Shown here piece by piece: positions 7,574 through 14,096 of a stretch of 64,000 nt of DNA. Both the position numbers and the translations under genes were made by a program. Below the pieces are notes generated by a model. That model ran no database searches. It saw only the letters and a list, made by a program, of their open reading frames with translations, and was not told the DNA's origin. Within the stretch, counting starts at the first letter, position 1; each line of letters starts with the position of its first letter. The stretch is from Pseudomonas donghuensis (GTDB lineage: Bacteria; Pseudomonadota; Gammaproteobacteria; Pseudomonadales; Pseudomonadaceae), in assembly GCF_000259195.1 (NCBI RefSeq), contig NZ_JH650772.1:15448-79447 (forward strand). Reading direction: 5' to 3'.

Positions 7574-8692
7574 ATGCCTTACCAACCGAACGAACTGCTT
7601 TCGAACCACTTCAAGGACAACGGAATCGACCTGAGCAAGATTGAAGAACAACTGGACCTGGTTGCGCCCAACAGCCCTAACCTGCCGCTGTACCGCGATA
7701 TGATGCTGACGGTCCTGCGCATGGCCCACGACGACCGCAACCGCTGGAACGCCAAGATTACCCTGCAGGCCCTGCGCGAGCTTGATCACGCCTTTCGCAC
7801 CCTGGAACAGTACAAGGGTCGACGCAAGGTCACGGTGTTTGGCTCGGCCCGCACCCCAATCGAACACCCGATGTATGCCCTGGCCCGCGAACTGGGCGCA
7901 ACCCTGGCGCGCTCCGACCTGATGGTTATCACCGGCGCCGGTGGCGGCATCATGGCCGCCGCCCATGAAGGCGCAGGCGTGGAGCGCAGCCTGGGCTTCA
8001 ATATCACCCTGCCGTTCGAGCAACATGCCAATCCCACCGTGGATGGCACCGACAAGTTGCTGCCGTTCCACTTTTTCTTCATTCGCAAGCTGTTCTTCGT
8101 CAAGGAAGCCGATGCCCTGGTGCTGTGCCCGGGTGGGTTCGGCACGCTGGATGAAGCGCTGGAAGTACTCACCCTGATCCAGACCGGCAAAAGTCCGCTG
8201 GTGCCAGTGGTGCTGCTGGACTCACCAGGCGGCACCTTCTGGCAGGATGCCTTGAATTTCATCACCCGCCAGTTGGAAGAGAATCGCTACATCCTGCCCA
8301 GTGATATGAAGCTGCTACGCCTGGTGTACAGCGCCGACGAGGCCGTGGAGGAAATCAACCAGTTCTACAGCAACTATCACTCCAGCCGTTGGCTGAAGAA
8401 CCAGTTCGTGATCCGCATGCAGCATCCGCTCAGCGAAGCAGCGCTGTTTGATTTGCAGGAAGGTTTTGCGGACTTGCGCCTGAGTGGCCACTTCCATCAG
8501 CACGCTTATGGCGGCGAACACCATGACGAGCCGCGCTTCAGCCACCTGACGCGTCTGGCGTTTGCCTTCAACGGTCGCGACCAGGGCCGCCTGCGTGAAT
8601 TGGTGGATTACATCAACCTGTCGGAAAACTGGGCCAAGCCTGAACCCATGCACACCACCCAGCGCGCACGTGAAGCGCTGAAAGTTACCTAG
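7574..8692 (+). CDS. LOG-family (TIGR00730-type) nucleotide-binding protein
   Basis: 372 aa from ATG 7574, with an AGGAG ribosome binding site nine bases upstream. The Rossmann-type LOG domain occupies about residues 85-270, with VTVFGSARTP at the first strand, MVITGAGGGIMAAAHEGA, and the diagnostic PGGFGTLDEALE motif at about 188-199. Related proteins hydrolyse nucleoside 5'-monophosphates, releasing the base (LOG or PpnN activity). The N-terminal 80 and C-terminal 100 residues are extensions not found in short 190-aa LOG proteins. Substrate is unknown. Convergent with recX, 2 bp between stops. Confidence 0.85.
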   Translation: MPYQPNELLSNHFKDNGIDLSKIEEQLDLVAPNSPNLPLYRDMMLTVLRMAHDDRNRWNAKITLQALRELDHAFRTLEQYKGRRKVTVFGSARTPIEHPMYALARELGATLARSDLMVITGAGGGIMAAAHEGAGVERSLGFNITLPFEQHANPTVDGTDKLLPFHFFFIRKLFFVKEADALVLCPGGFGTLDEALEVLTLIQTGKSPLVPVVLLDSPGGTFWQDALNFITRQLEENRYILPSDMKLLRLVYSADEAVEEINQFYSNYHSSRWLKNQFVIRMQHPLSEAALFDLQEGFADLRLSGHFHQHAYGGEHHDEPRFSHLTRLAFAFNGRDQGRLRELVDYINLSENWAKPEPMHTTQRAREALKVT

Positions 8693-8694
8693 GG

Positions 8695-9162
8695 TCAGTC
8701 ATCCAGCCCTCGGCCGCTTAACAAGCGGCCGACAGCTTCCATGGAAAAACCACGGTAAACCAGAAAACGGGTTTGCTGTGCGCGGCTGCGCGGATCGGTC
8801 GGCAACTGGCCAGCGAACTTGCGTTGCCAGACGTCCAGCAACCGCGCCGACCAGTCCACACCACATTCACGCAGGGCCTGATCGATATCGCCACGGTGCA
8901 GCCCGCGCTGGCCCAGCTCTTCACGAATACGCGCCGGACCATAGCCCGAACGTGAACGGTAGCTGATGAAGCTTTCCAGATAACGGGCTTCGCTGAGCAG
9001 GCCCTCTTCCGTCAGACGGTCGAGCTCCTGGTCAATCAGTTCGGGGGGAGCACCGCGCTGACGCAACTTGCGCGTCAGCTCGACTCGACCGTGCTCGCGA
9101 CGTGCGAGCAGGTCCATGGCTGTCCGCCTTACGGCGACGGGAGTATCGAGTACGGCGGACAT
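8695..9162 (-). CDS. recX: Regulatory protein RecX
   Basis: 155 aa from ATG 9162 ([33 protein letters not shown]). RecX binds inside the RecA filament groove and inhibits its strand-exchange and coprotease activities. The protein is built of three-helix repeats, visible as [48 protein letters not shown] and [22 protein letters not shown]. It starts 8 bp after the recA stop on the same strand, the usual cotranscribed recA-recX arrangement, so it should be SOS induced with recA. Confidence 0.95.
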   Translation of the reverse strand: MSAVLDTPVAVRRTAMDLLARREHGRVELTRKLRQRGAPPELIDQELDRLTEEGLLSEARYLESFISYRSRSGYGPARIREELGQRGLHRGDIDQALRECGVDWSARLLDVWQRKFAGQLPTDPRSRAQQTRFLVYRGFSMEAVGRLLSGRGLDD

Positions 9163-9170
9163 GGGTGCGA

Positions 9171-10238
9171 TCAATAATCAGCGTTAGCGTCAGCCAGGTC
9201 TTCCGGCTCAGCCTCGGCTACTGCCGCTTTACCGGCGGCTTCGACAGCACCGGCGTTGAGCAGCTTGTCGCGGATCTGCTTCTCAAGGGTGGCAGCGATC
9301 TCCGGGTTCTCCTGGAGGAACTTGGCCGAGTTGGCCTTGCCCTGACCGATCTTGCTGCCCTGGTAGCTGTACCAGGCACCGGATTTTTCCAGGAAGCCGT
9401 GCAGCACGCCGAGGTCGATGATCTCGCCGTTGAGGTAGATGCCCTTGCCGTAAAGGATCTGGAATTCAGCCTGACGGAATGGTGGCGCAACCTTGTTCTT
9501 GACGATCTTGACCCGGGTTTCGCTGCCGACCACTTCGTCGCCTTCCTTCACCGCGCCGGTACGGCGGATGTCGAGACGGACCGAAGCATAGAACTTCAGC
9601 GCGTTACCACCGGTGGTGGTTTCCGGGCTGCCGAACATCACGCCGATCTTCATGCGGATCTGGTTGATGAAGATTACCAGGCAGTTGGCGTTCTTGATGT
9701 TACCAGTGATTTTACGCAGCGCCTGGGACATCAGACGCGCCTGCAGGCCCACGTGCATGTCGCCCATTTCGCCTTCGATTTCGGCCTTGGGTACCAGGGC
9801 CGCCACGGAGTCGACGATGATCACGTCAACGGCGTTGGAACGCACCAGCATGTCGGTGATTTCCAGAGCCTGTTCGCCGGTATCCGGCTGCGAGACCAGC
9901 AGGTCGTCGACGTTGACGCCCAGCTTGCCGGCGTATTCCGGGTCCAGGGCGTGCTCGGCGTCAACGAAGGCACAGGTAGCGCCCATCTTCTGCGCCTGGG
10001 CGATCACCGACAGGGTCAGGGTGGTTTTACCGGACGACTCAGGGCCGTAGATTTCGACGATACGGCCTTTAGGCAGACCGCCAATGCCCAGGGCAATGTC
10101 CAGGCCCAGGGAGCCGGTGGAAATGGCCGGAATCGCCTGGCGCTCGTGGTCGCCCATGCGCATGACCGCGCCTTTACCGAATTGACGCTCGATTTGCCCC
10201 AGGGCCGCAGCCAAGGCGCGCTTCTTGTTGTCGTCCAT
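9171..10238 (-). CDS. recA: Recombinase RecA
   Basis: 355 aa from ATG 10238 ([30 protein letters not shown]). RecA forms ATP-dependent filaments on single-stranded DNA, drives homologous pairing and stimulates self-cleavage of LexA and of LexA-like phage repressors. Walker A is GPESSGKTT (about residues 66-74), Walker [13 protein letters not shown], and the L2 loop region contains [11 protein letters not shown]. The acidic C-terminal tail ends [13 protein letters not shown] LexA-like box lies about 45 bp upstream. The nearby tailocin repressor (24559-25302) is a predicted RecA-responsive target. Confidence 0.98.
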   Translation of the reverse strand: MDDNKKRALAAALGQIERQFGKGAVMRMGDHERQAIPAISTGSLGLDIALGIGGLPKGRIVEIYGPESSGKTTLTLSVIAQAQKMGATCAFVDAEHALDPEYAGKLGVNVDDLLVSQPDTGEQALEITDMLVRSNAVDVIIVDSVAALVPKAEIEGEMGDMHVGLQARLMSQALRKITGNIKNANCLVIFINQIRMKIGVMFGSPETTTGGNALKFYASVRLDIRRTGAVKEGDEVVGSETRVKIVKNKVAPPFRQAEFQILYGKGIYLNGEIIDLGVLHGFLEKSGAWYSYQGSKIGQGKANSAKFLQENPEIAATLEKQIRDKLLNAGAVEAAGKAAVAEAEPEDLADANADY

Positions 10239-10280
10239 TGAAGTCCTCACGTAATCGATAGGGCCTGACGGCCAGAACAC

Positions 10281-10296
10281 CTGTATAAGTAGCCAG
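10281..10296 (-). promoter_or_regulatory. LexA-like SOS box upstream of recA
   Basis: On the minus strand the site reads CTGG-N8-ACAG, one mismatch from the CTGT-N8-ACAG consensus used by proteobacterial LexA. It lies 43-58 bp upstream of the recA start codon, a typical operator position. Confidence 0.75.
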
Positions 10297-10340
10297 TATT
10301 ATTCCACAGGGTTTTCTTCCCGCCTACCCCCGATGTGCAT

Positions 10341-10823
10341 TTACTCTGCACCAAGCTGTAACAAGCCCTCTAGCGCGGCGATTACCGTTTGTCGGCGTAC
10401 CGCATCACGGTCGCCGTCGAAGTGCCGGCGCTCGCTGCTGACATGGCTGCCGTCGGCCCAGGCCAGCCATACGGTACCCACCGGTTTTGCCGGCGAGCCG
10501 CCATCGGGCCCGGCCACGCCGCTGACCGCCACGGCAAAGCGCGCGCCGCTGGCCGCTTGGGCGCCGCGGACCATGGCCTCGACCACTTCCTGGCTGACCG
10601 CCCCGACCTGGCCGAACAACGCCTCGGGCACCGCCAGTTGGCGAGTCTTCTGGCTGTTGGAGTAGGTCACGTAACCGGCTTCGAACCACGCCGAACTGCC
10701 CGAAGTGCGGGTGATAGCCTCGGCGATGCCGCCCCCGGTGCAGGATTCGGCAGTGCTCACTTGGGCATTGAAGCGGCGCAAATGTTCCCCCAGGCGGGCG
10801 GAAAGCGCAGTGATCGGGTCCAT
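10341..10823 (-). CDS. pncC: Nicotinamide-nucleotide amidohydrolase PncC (CinA C-terminal domain family)
   Basis: 160 aa with AGGAG upstream of ATG 10823. PncC deamidates NMN to nicotinate mononucleotide in the NAD salvage cycle. The sequence covers only the CinA C-terminal amidase domain: STAESCTGGGIAEAIT (catalytic Ser region, about residues 23-38), GYVTYSNSQKTRQLAVP, and VAVSGVAGPDGGSPAKPVGTVWLA. The N-terminal MoaB-like domain of two-domain CinA is absent, as in E. coli YgaD/PncC. It marks the left flank of the tailocin, a known insertion locus (mutS-cinA) of such clusters in fluorescent pseudomonads. Confidence 0.93.
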   Translation of the reverse strand: MDPITALSARLGEHLRRFNAQVSTAESCTGGGIAEAITRTSGSSAWFEAGYVTYSNSQKTRQLAVPEALFGQVGAVSQEVVEAMVRGAQAASGARFAVAVSGVAGPDGGSPAKPVGTVWLAWADGSHVSSERRHFDGDRDAVRRQTVIAALEGLLQLGAE

Positions 10824-10882
10824 GGCAGGCTCCTTGAAAGTCTGCCGCCTACCCTACACCAGCCGCGATCAGCTACACAGCC

Positions 10883-11386
10883 TCATTGCGCCAGCGCCCG
10901 CACATAGGCCTGGCAAGCGCGCAAGGCGATCAGTCCGCGGTCACCGTCGTCGGTGATGGCGACAATTCGTCGAGCATGCGCCGGGTCAAGTCGGGCGCGT
11001 ACGGGGTCATGATCCAGGCTGCCGGTGCCGGCGGCGGCAGGCACGCCGGCGCAACCGGCGGCGTCGCGCTCGACCAGGACCGACAGCCGCAAGTCAGCAG
11101 TAGCCAGGCGATCACGCAGGCGTGCCTGAGTCTGTTGGCCATCGAGTAGCTCCTGATAATGTTGTTGCTCACTGAGCTCCAGCCGTTGCGCCAGCCCCTG
11201 GCGTTGCAGGCGTTCGGCGACCAGTTGCGCGGCAGCGGACTCGGCCTGGGCTTGCCACTCCCGACCATGCTGTTCGGCTTGCTCCGCCAGTTGCCGGCCC
11301 ATGCGCCAGCCCTGGACCTGCCAGGTCAGCGCACAGGCCAGCAGCGTCAGCAGCAGGCATGCCCCCGACTGCAAGCGGCTCAACAC
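10883..11386 (-). CDS. Inner-membrane spanin subunit (Rz/LysB-like)
   Basis: 167 aa. An N-terminal signal-anchor (ACLLLTLLACALTWQV, residues about 9-24) is followed by a long Gln/Glu/Ala-rich helix with coiled-coil character (residues 30-95), the layout of Rz-type i-spanins that link the inner membrane to the o-spanin and complete lysis. The C-terminal third (VERDAAGCAGVPAAAGTGSLDHDP...LRACQAYVRALAQ) is typical of P2 LysB-like proteins. It overlaps the endolysin end by 7 bp and contains the o-spanin gene in another frame. It is the last gene of the tailocin operon. Confidence 0.82.
   Translation of the reverse strand: MLSRLQSGACLLLTLLACALTWQVQGWRMGRQLAEQAEQHGREWQAQAESAAAQLVAERLQRQGLAQRLELSEQQHYQELLDGQQTQARLRDRLATADLRLSVLVERDAAGCAGVPAAAGTGSLDHDPVRARLDPAHARRIVAITDDGDRGLIALRACQAYVRALAQ
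10930..11142 (-). CDS. Outer-membrane spanin lipoprotein (Rz1/LysC-like), nested in the i-spanin gene
   Basis: 70 aa in a different frame fully inside the i-spanin gene. From ATG 11142 it reads MANRLRHACVIAWLLLTCGCRSW, a lipoprotein signal with the acylated Cys near residue 20, followed by a short Pro-rich mature chain (ATPPVAPACLPPPAPAAW). A nested lipoprotein with a proline-rich body is the hallmark of Rz1/LysC o-spanins. The ATG follows an AGGAGC sequence at suitable distance. Together with the host frame it would fuse inner and outer membranes during lysis and tailocin release. Confidence 0.8.
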   Translation of the reverse strand: MANRLRHACVIAWLLLTCGCRSWSSATPPVAPACLPPPAPAAWIMTPYAPDLTRRMLDELSPSPTTVTAD

Positions 11387-11931
11387 AGCACCTCACGGGC
11401 CCTCGCCCAGAGTTTCAGGCGATCCTCCAGGCCATTGAGCCCGCCGTTGATATGCCGGGTGATGCGGTTGAACTCGCTGCGGTCAGCCAGTTGATTGAGG
11501 CCGCGCGAGTGCCAGAACCAGGCAGCAGACTCGGCTGCCCATTGCGGTTGCTCCAGCAATTGCGGCTGCTTGAGCAAGCGCTCGTCGCCAAACAGGGCCA
11601 TGCTGCAGGCCCGGTAGTTGTTGCGCCCGGTGACCTGGATCAGGCCCCGGCCGCAGTACAGTTGACCGTCGCCATCCGCCTCGGCGGTATTGCCCAGGCG
11701 CAGGGCCAGGGTGCCAGTGTCGTAGCGCGCCAGGTAGCGGTCATTGCCCAGCTCCTTGACGTAGCGTAACTGGCCGGACTCATGGCCGACCTGGGCGAGG
11801 AAGGCCGCTTGACGCCGCGGGGTATCGATTTCCCAACGGACCATGGCGGCATTTAACGCAGAAACAAAAACGCCCGCTTGCTGGCGGGCGTTGGGGAACA
11901 TCAACTGCAGCGTTTTTTCAGTTAGCGCCAT
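11380..11931 (-). CDS. Tailocin endolysin, GH19 chitinase-like lysozyme
   Basis: 183 aa from ATG 11931 (MALTEKTLQLMFPNARQQAG) with GAGG upstream. GH19-type endolysins cut the N-acetylmuramic acid/N-acetylglucosamine backbone of peptidoglycan. Visible blocks are the catalytic Glu region AFLAQVGHESGQLRYVKE (about residues 43-60), CGRGLIQVTGRNNYRACS and INGGLNGLEDRLKLWARA at the C-terminus. There is no signal peptide, so access to the cell wall should depend on the holin. An unusual feature is a terminator-like hairpin inside codons 14-21 (11866-11892). Confidence 0.9.
   Translation of the reverse strand: MALTEKTLQLMFPNARQQAGVFVSALNAAMVRWEIDTPRRQAAFLAQVGHESGQLRYVKELGNDRYLARYDTGTLALRLGNTAEADGDGQLYCGRGLIQVTGRNNYRACSMALFGDERLLKQPQLLEQPQWAAESAAWFWHSRGLNQLADRSEFNRITRHINGGLNGLEDRLKLWARAREVLC
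11866..11892 (-). terminator. Terminator-like hairpin inside the endolysin coding sequence
   Basis: Perfect 9-bp stem (AACGCCCGC at 11869-11877 with GCGGGCGTT at 11884-11892, 6-nt loop). On the transcribed minus strand the stem runs directly into a five-T run. It lies about 40 nt into the endolysin gene. Form fits an intrinsic terminator, though the position is coding. Confidence 0.5.
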
Positions 11932-11960
11932 TGATACCTCATACGTATTGCTTAATCCAT

Positions 11961-12992
11961 TCAACGAGAGACACCGCCTTTGCGCGGCCTGGCGCCCTTG
12001 GCCCGAGCCTTGCCCTGCTTGCCACCATTGCATTCGACCGTGGTCGTCCAGCCGGACGCCGTGAACACTTGCTCCACCGACTCCACCAGGTACTCACCAT
12101 CGAGCCCGATCTTGAAGCCCTTCAACTCCACGCTCCGTTCGGTGAACAGATCTGTACGCCCGGGCATATCCAGTCGGACACTGGCGGTACTGCGGTTGAG
12201 CGCCGCCAGCTTGGCTTTGGCCACCTGCTCGGCGCAGGCCTTGTCGGGGTAAAGGTGGCGATCGGTGTGAACCGGCGCCAGCCCCTGTGGTGTCTCGGCG
12301 TTCGCCAGGTCGACCACCATGAGCTGGCCACTACGCTTGTCCTGATGACGAGTCTGGACCGCCTTGTAGGTCCCCTTGTCGGCCAGGCGAAACTGCCAGC
12401 GCGTGACATCCGCCCGACGCACGCCGACAACGCCAAGCGCCTTGCCACTAGCGCTCTTACCACCCTGACGCGGTAGCACCAGCAGGATGCCGTCGCCGAC
12501 CTTGGCCGTGCAGTCGTACTGTTTGGCCAAACGCGTGATGAAGTTGAAGTCCGATTCGTTGAACTGATCGACCCGCAGCACCCTGGTCAACACCGGACAC
12601 GCCGGTTGCCAGCCGTTACGCGCGGCGATATCACGCACGATCTGCTGCAACGGGATGTTCTCCCAGCTGCCGCTGCGCGTGGTCTTGCCGGTACCGCGCA
12701 TATCGCTGGCCTTGCCACGAATGACCACGCTGTCGGGCGGCCCGGTCAACTCGACTTCATCCACGGTGTAGCACCCCAGACGGGTCAACGTCTGGCTGGC
12801 GTACCCCAGGTGAATCTCGATCAGCGCGCCACGCGCGGGCAAGGTCACCGCACCGTCGCGATCATCGATACGCAGCTCGAAATCATCCGACTCCATGCCA
12901 GGCTTGTCCGAGGTGCGCAGTAGCAACAAGCGATCATTGATCACGGTGGTAATGTCGTTGCCATCGGCGACAACACGAAAAACAGGTTGCAT
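11961..12992 (-). CDS. Baseplate hub protein gpD (late control D family)
   Basis: 343 aa beginning MQPVFRVVADGNDITTVINDRLLLLRTSD. The P2 gpD family forms the hub of the contractile-tail baseplate, homologous to T4 gp27 and the VgrG N-terminal half. Diagnostic sequence includes LGCYTVDEVELTGPPDSVVIRGKASDM, the motif ESDFNFITRLAKQYDCTAKVGDGILLVLP (about 185-215), and a basic C-terminus (GGKQGKARAKGARPRKGG). In P2 the name reflects a regulatory role, but in tailocins it is structural. Its start lies only 15 bp after a strong terminator hairpin. Confidence 0.92.
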   Translation of the reverse strand: MQPVFRVVADGNDITTVINDRLLLLRTSDKPGMESDDFELRIDDRDGAVTLPARGALIEIHLGYASQTLTRLGCYTVDEVELTGPPDSVVIRGKASDMRGTGKTTRSGSWENIPLQQIVRDIAARNGWQPACPVLTRVLRVDQFNESDFNFITRLAKQYDCTAKVGDGILLVLPRQGGKSASGKALGVVGVRRADVTRWQFRLADKGTYKAVQTRHQDKRSGQLMVVDLANAETPQGLAPVHTDRHLYPDKACAEQVAKAKLAALNRSTASVRLDMPGRTDLFTERSVELKGFKIGLDGEYLVESVEQVFTASGWTTTVECNGGKQGKARAKGARPRKGGVSR

Positions 12993-13006
12993 GGCTCATG
13001 CTCCAG

Positions 13007-13038
13007 AAAAGCAGCCCCCGCACGGGGCGGGGGCTGCT
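13007..13038 (-). terminator. Intrinsic terminator between gpX and gpD
   Basis: Perfect 12-bp stem AGCAGCCCCCGC / GCGGGGGCTGCT (13010-13021 and 13027-13038), 5-nt loop, followed on the minus strand by TTTTC. It starts about 20 bp after the gpX stop codon and ends 15 bp before the gpD ATG, leaving no room for a promoter between them. Confidence 0.8.
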
Positions 13039-13060
13039 GGTTGCACGGCAGGCCGGGGTG

Positions 13061-13267
13061 TCAGTCCCATAGCTGTACCGTGACATCGGTAGCGGCGATC
13101 AGGTCTGGCAATTGAACCAGCACCCCGGCGCGAAAAGGCTGGGGTTCGCCGGCCAGCCCCTGATTGGCATTGAGCACCGCCTCGACGCTGCCATTGAGAT
13201 GCCCGTAGTAGTGTTGGCAAAGGGTATCGAGCACGTCTCCTTCAGAGGTTCTGCAGGTCGTCGCCAT
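13061..13267 (-). CDS. Tail protein X (LysM-like, gpX)
   Basis: 68 aa starting MATTCRTSEGDVLDTLCQHYYGHLNGSVEAVLNANQGLA. The P2 gpX family is a small LysM-fold tail protein, seen here in GDVLDTLCQHYYG, LNANQGLA and VLVQLPDL. In contractile tails it is needed for tail completion. The gene overlaps the 3' end of the gpU gene by 26 bp. Length is normal for the family (about 67 aa). Confidence 0.9.
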   Translation of the reverse strand: MATTCRTSEGDVLDTLCQHYYGHLNGSVEAVLNANQGLAGEPQPFRAGVLVQLPDLIAATDVTVQLWD

Positions 13268-14087
13268 AGCTCACAAACTCCAATGTAAAGCCCTGCTTTC
13301 TGGGGATGCCCCCCGCCAACAGGCTGCTCTGATCTTCATCGATGCTGAGCAGGCACCAGTTACCCAGGACCTCGCCGTAACCGGTGATCAGACTTAAGGG
13401 GCGCAACAACCGTCCGATGCTGCGCAACGTCTGTAACTGACCCAGGCCGCCCTTGAAGGTGGGAAATATCACGCCCCGAATATTGATTTTTTCCTCGCCC
13501 AGGCTCACCGCCTGCTGGGCGGCACTGCGCGTGAGACGCTCCTGGCCGACCCAGCGAAAGCTGGTCTGGCGCCGCAATTCTTCGAAGGCTGCCGTGTCGA
13601 GGTTGAAGTAGTAACCCGGCGACTCACCATCCAGCGGTTGCAGGATCAACAGGTGCGGGAAAGGTTTGACCGCCTCCGCGGCTGGGGTGACGGTAGGGGC
13701 GAAACTGCCGGTGGGTAGAATATTGCCCAGCGATGGGCTGATCTTGCCGGCAATTCGGTTGATCGTCGCTGCTGCCTTGGCCGCCTGCTCGCCGAATGCC
13801 TGAACCCGCTCCTGAACCTGCACCACTACTGCCAATCCCTGATCGTATTTGGCCGAGACGCGGTTGACGGCCGCTTGTGCGCTATGGATGGCGCGCATCG
13901 TACGTTGCAGCTTTGCCCCGATAACCGGCCCGACAAAAGGGATGGCCTCAAGCTCGGCAACAGCGCCGCTGATGTCGCTGACAGCGCCGTTCATCGGTGC
14001 CAGCATGTCATCGGCGCTACGCCGCCCCGCCTGCCCTGCCGCCACCACGAAGCGCAGCGCCGACTGTAGCTGCTGCATGTAGGTCAT
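13242..14087 (-). CDS. Tail terminator/completion protein gpU with long N-terminal helical region
   Basis: 281 aa. The C-terminal half (about residues 145-280: HLLILQPLDGESPGYYFNLDTAAFEELRRQTSFRWVGQERLTR... GEEKINIRGVIFPTFKGGLGQLQTLRSIG... GNWCLLSIDEDQSSLLAGGIPRKQGFTLEF) is a standard P2 gpU domain. P2 gpU is only about 160 aa, and the first 140 residues here are a mostly helical, Ala/Val/Gln-rich segment (SAKYDQGLAVVVQVQERVQAFGEQAAKAAATI) with coiled-coil character. It follows the tape measure gene closely and overlaps gpX. Confidence 0.88.
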   Translation of the reverse strand: MTYMQQLQSALRFVVAAGQAGRRSADDMLAPMNGAVSDISGAVAELEAIPFVGPVIGAKLQRTMRAIHSAQAAVNRVSAKYDQGLAVVVQVQERVQAFGEQAAKAAATINRIAGKISPSLGNILPTGSFAPTVTPAAEAVKPFPHLLILQPLDGESPGYYFNLDTAAFEELRRQTSFRWVGQERLTRSAAQQAVSLGEEKINIRGVIFPTFKGGLGQLQTLRSIGRLLRPLSLITGYGEVLGNWCLLSIDEDQSSLLAGGIPRKQGFTLEFVSYGDDLQNL

Positions 14088-14096
14088 GGACTCTCC

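Noticed and set aside
7401..7634. 77-codon plus-strand ORF before the LOG-family gene
   Set aside because: Runs out of frame into the LOG gene, has Ser/Thr/Cys-rich non-coding composition and no ribosome binding site.
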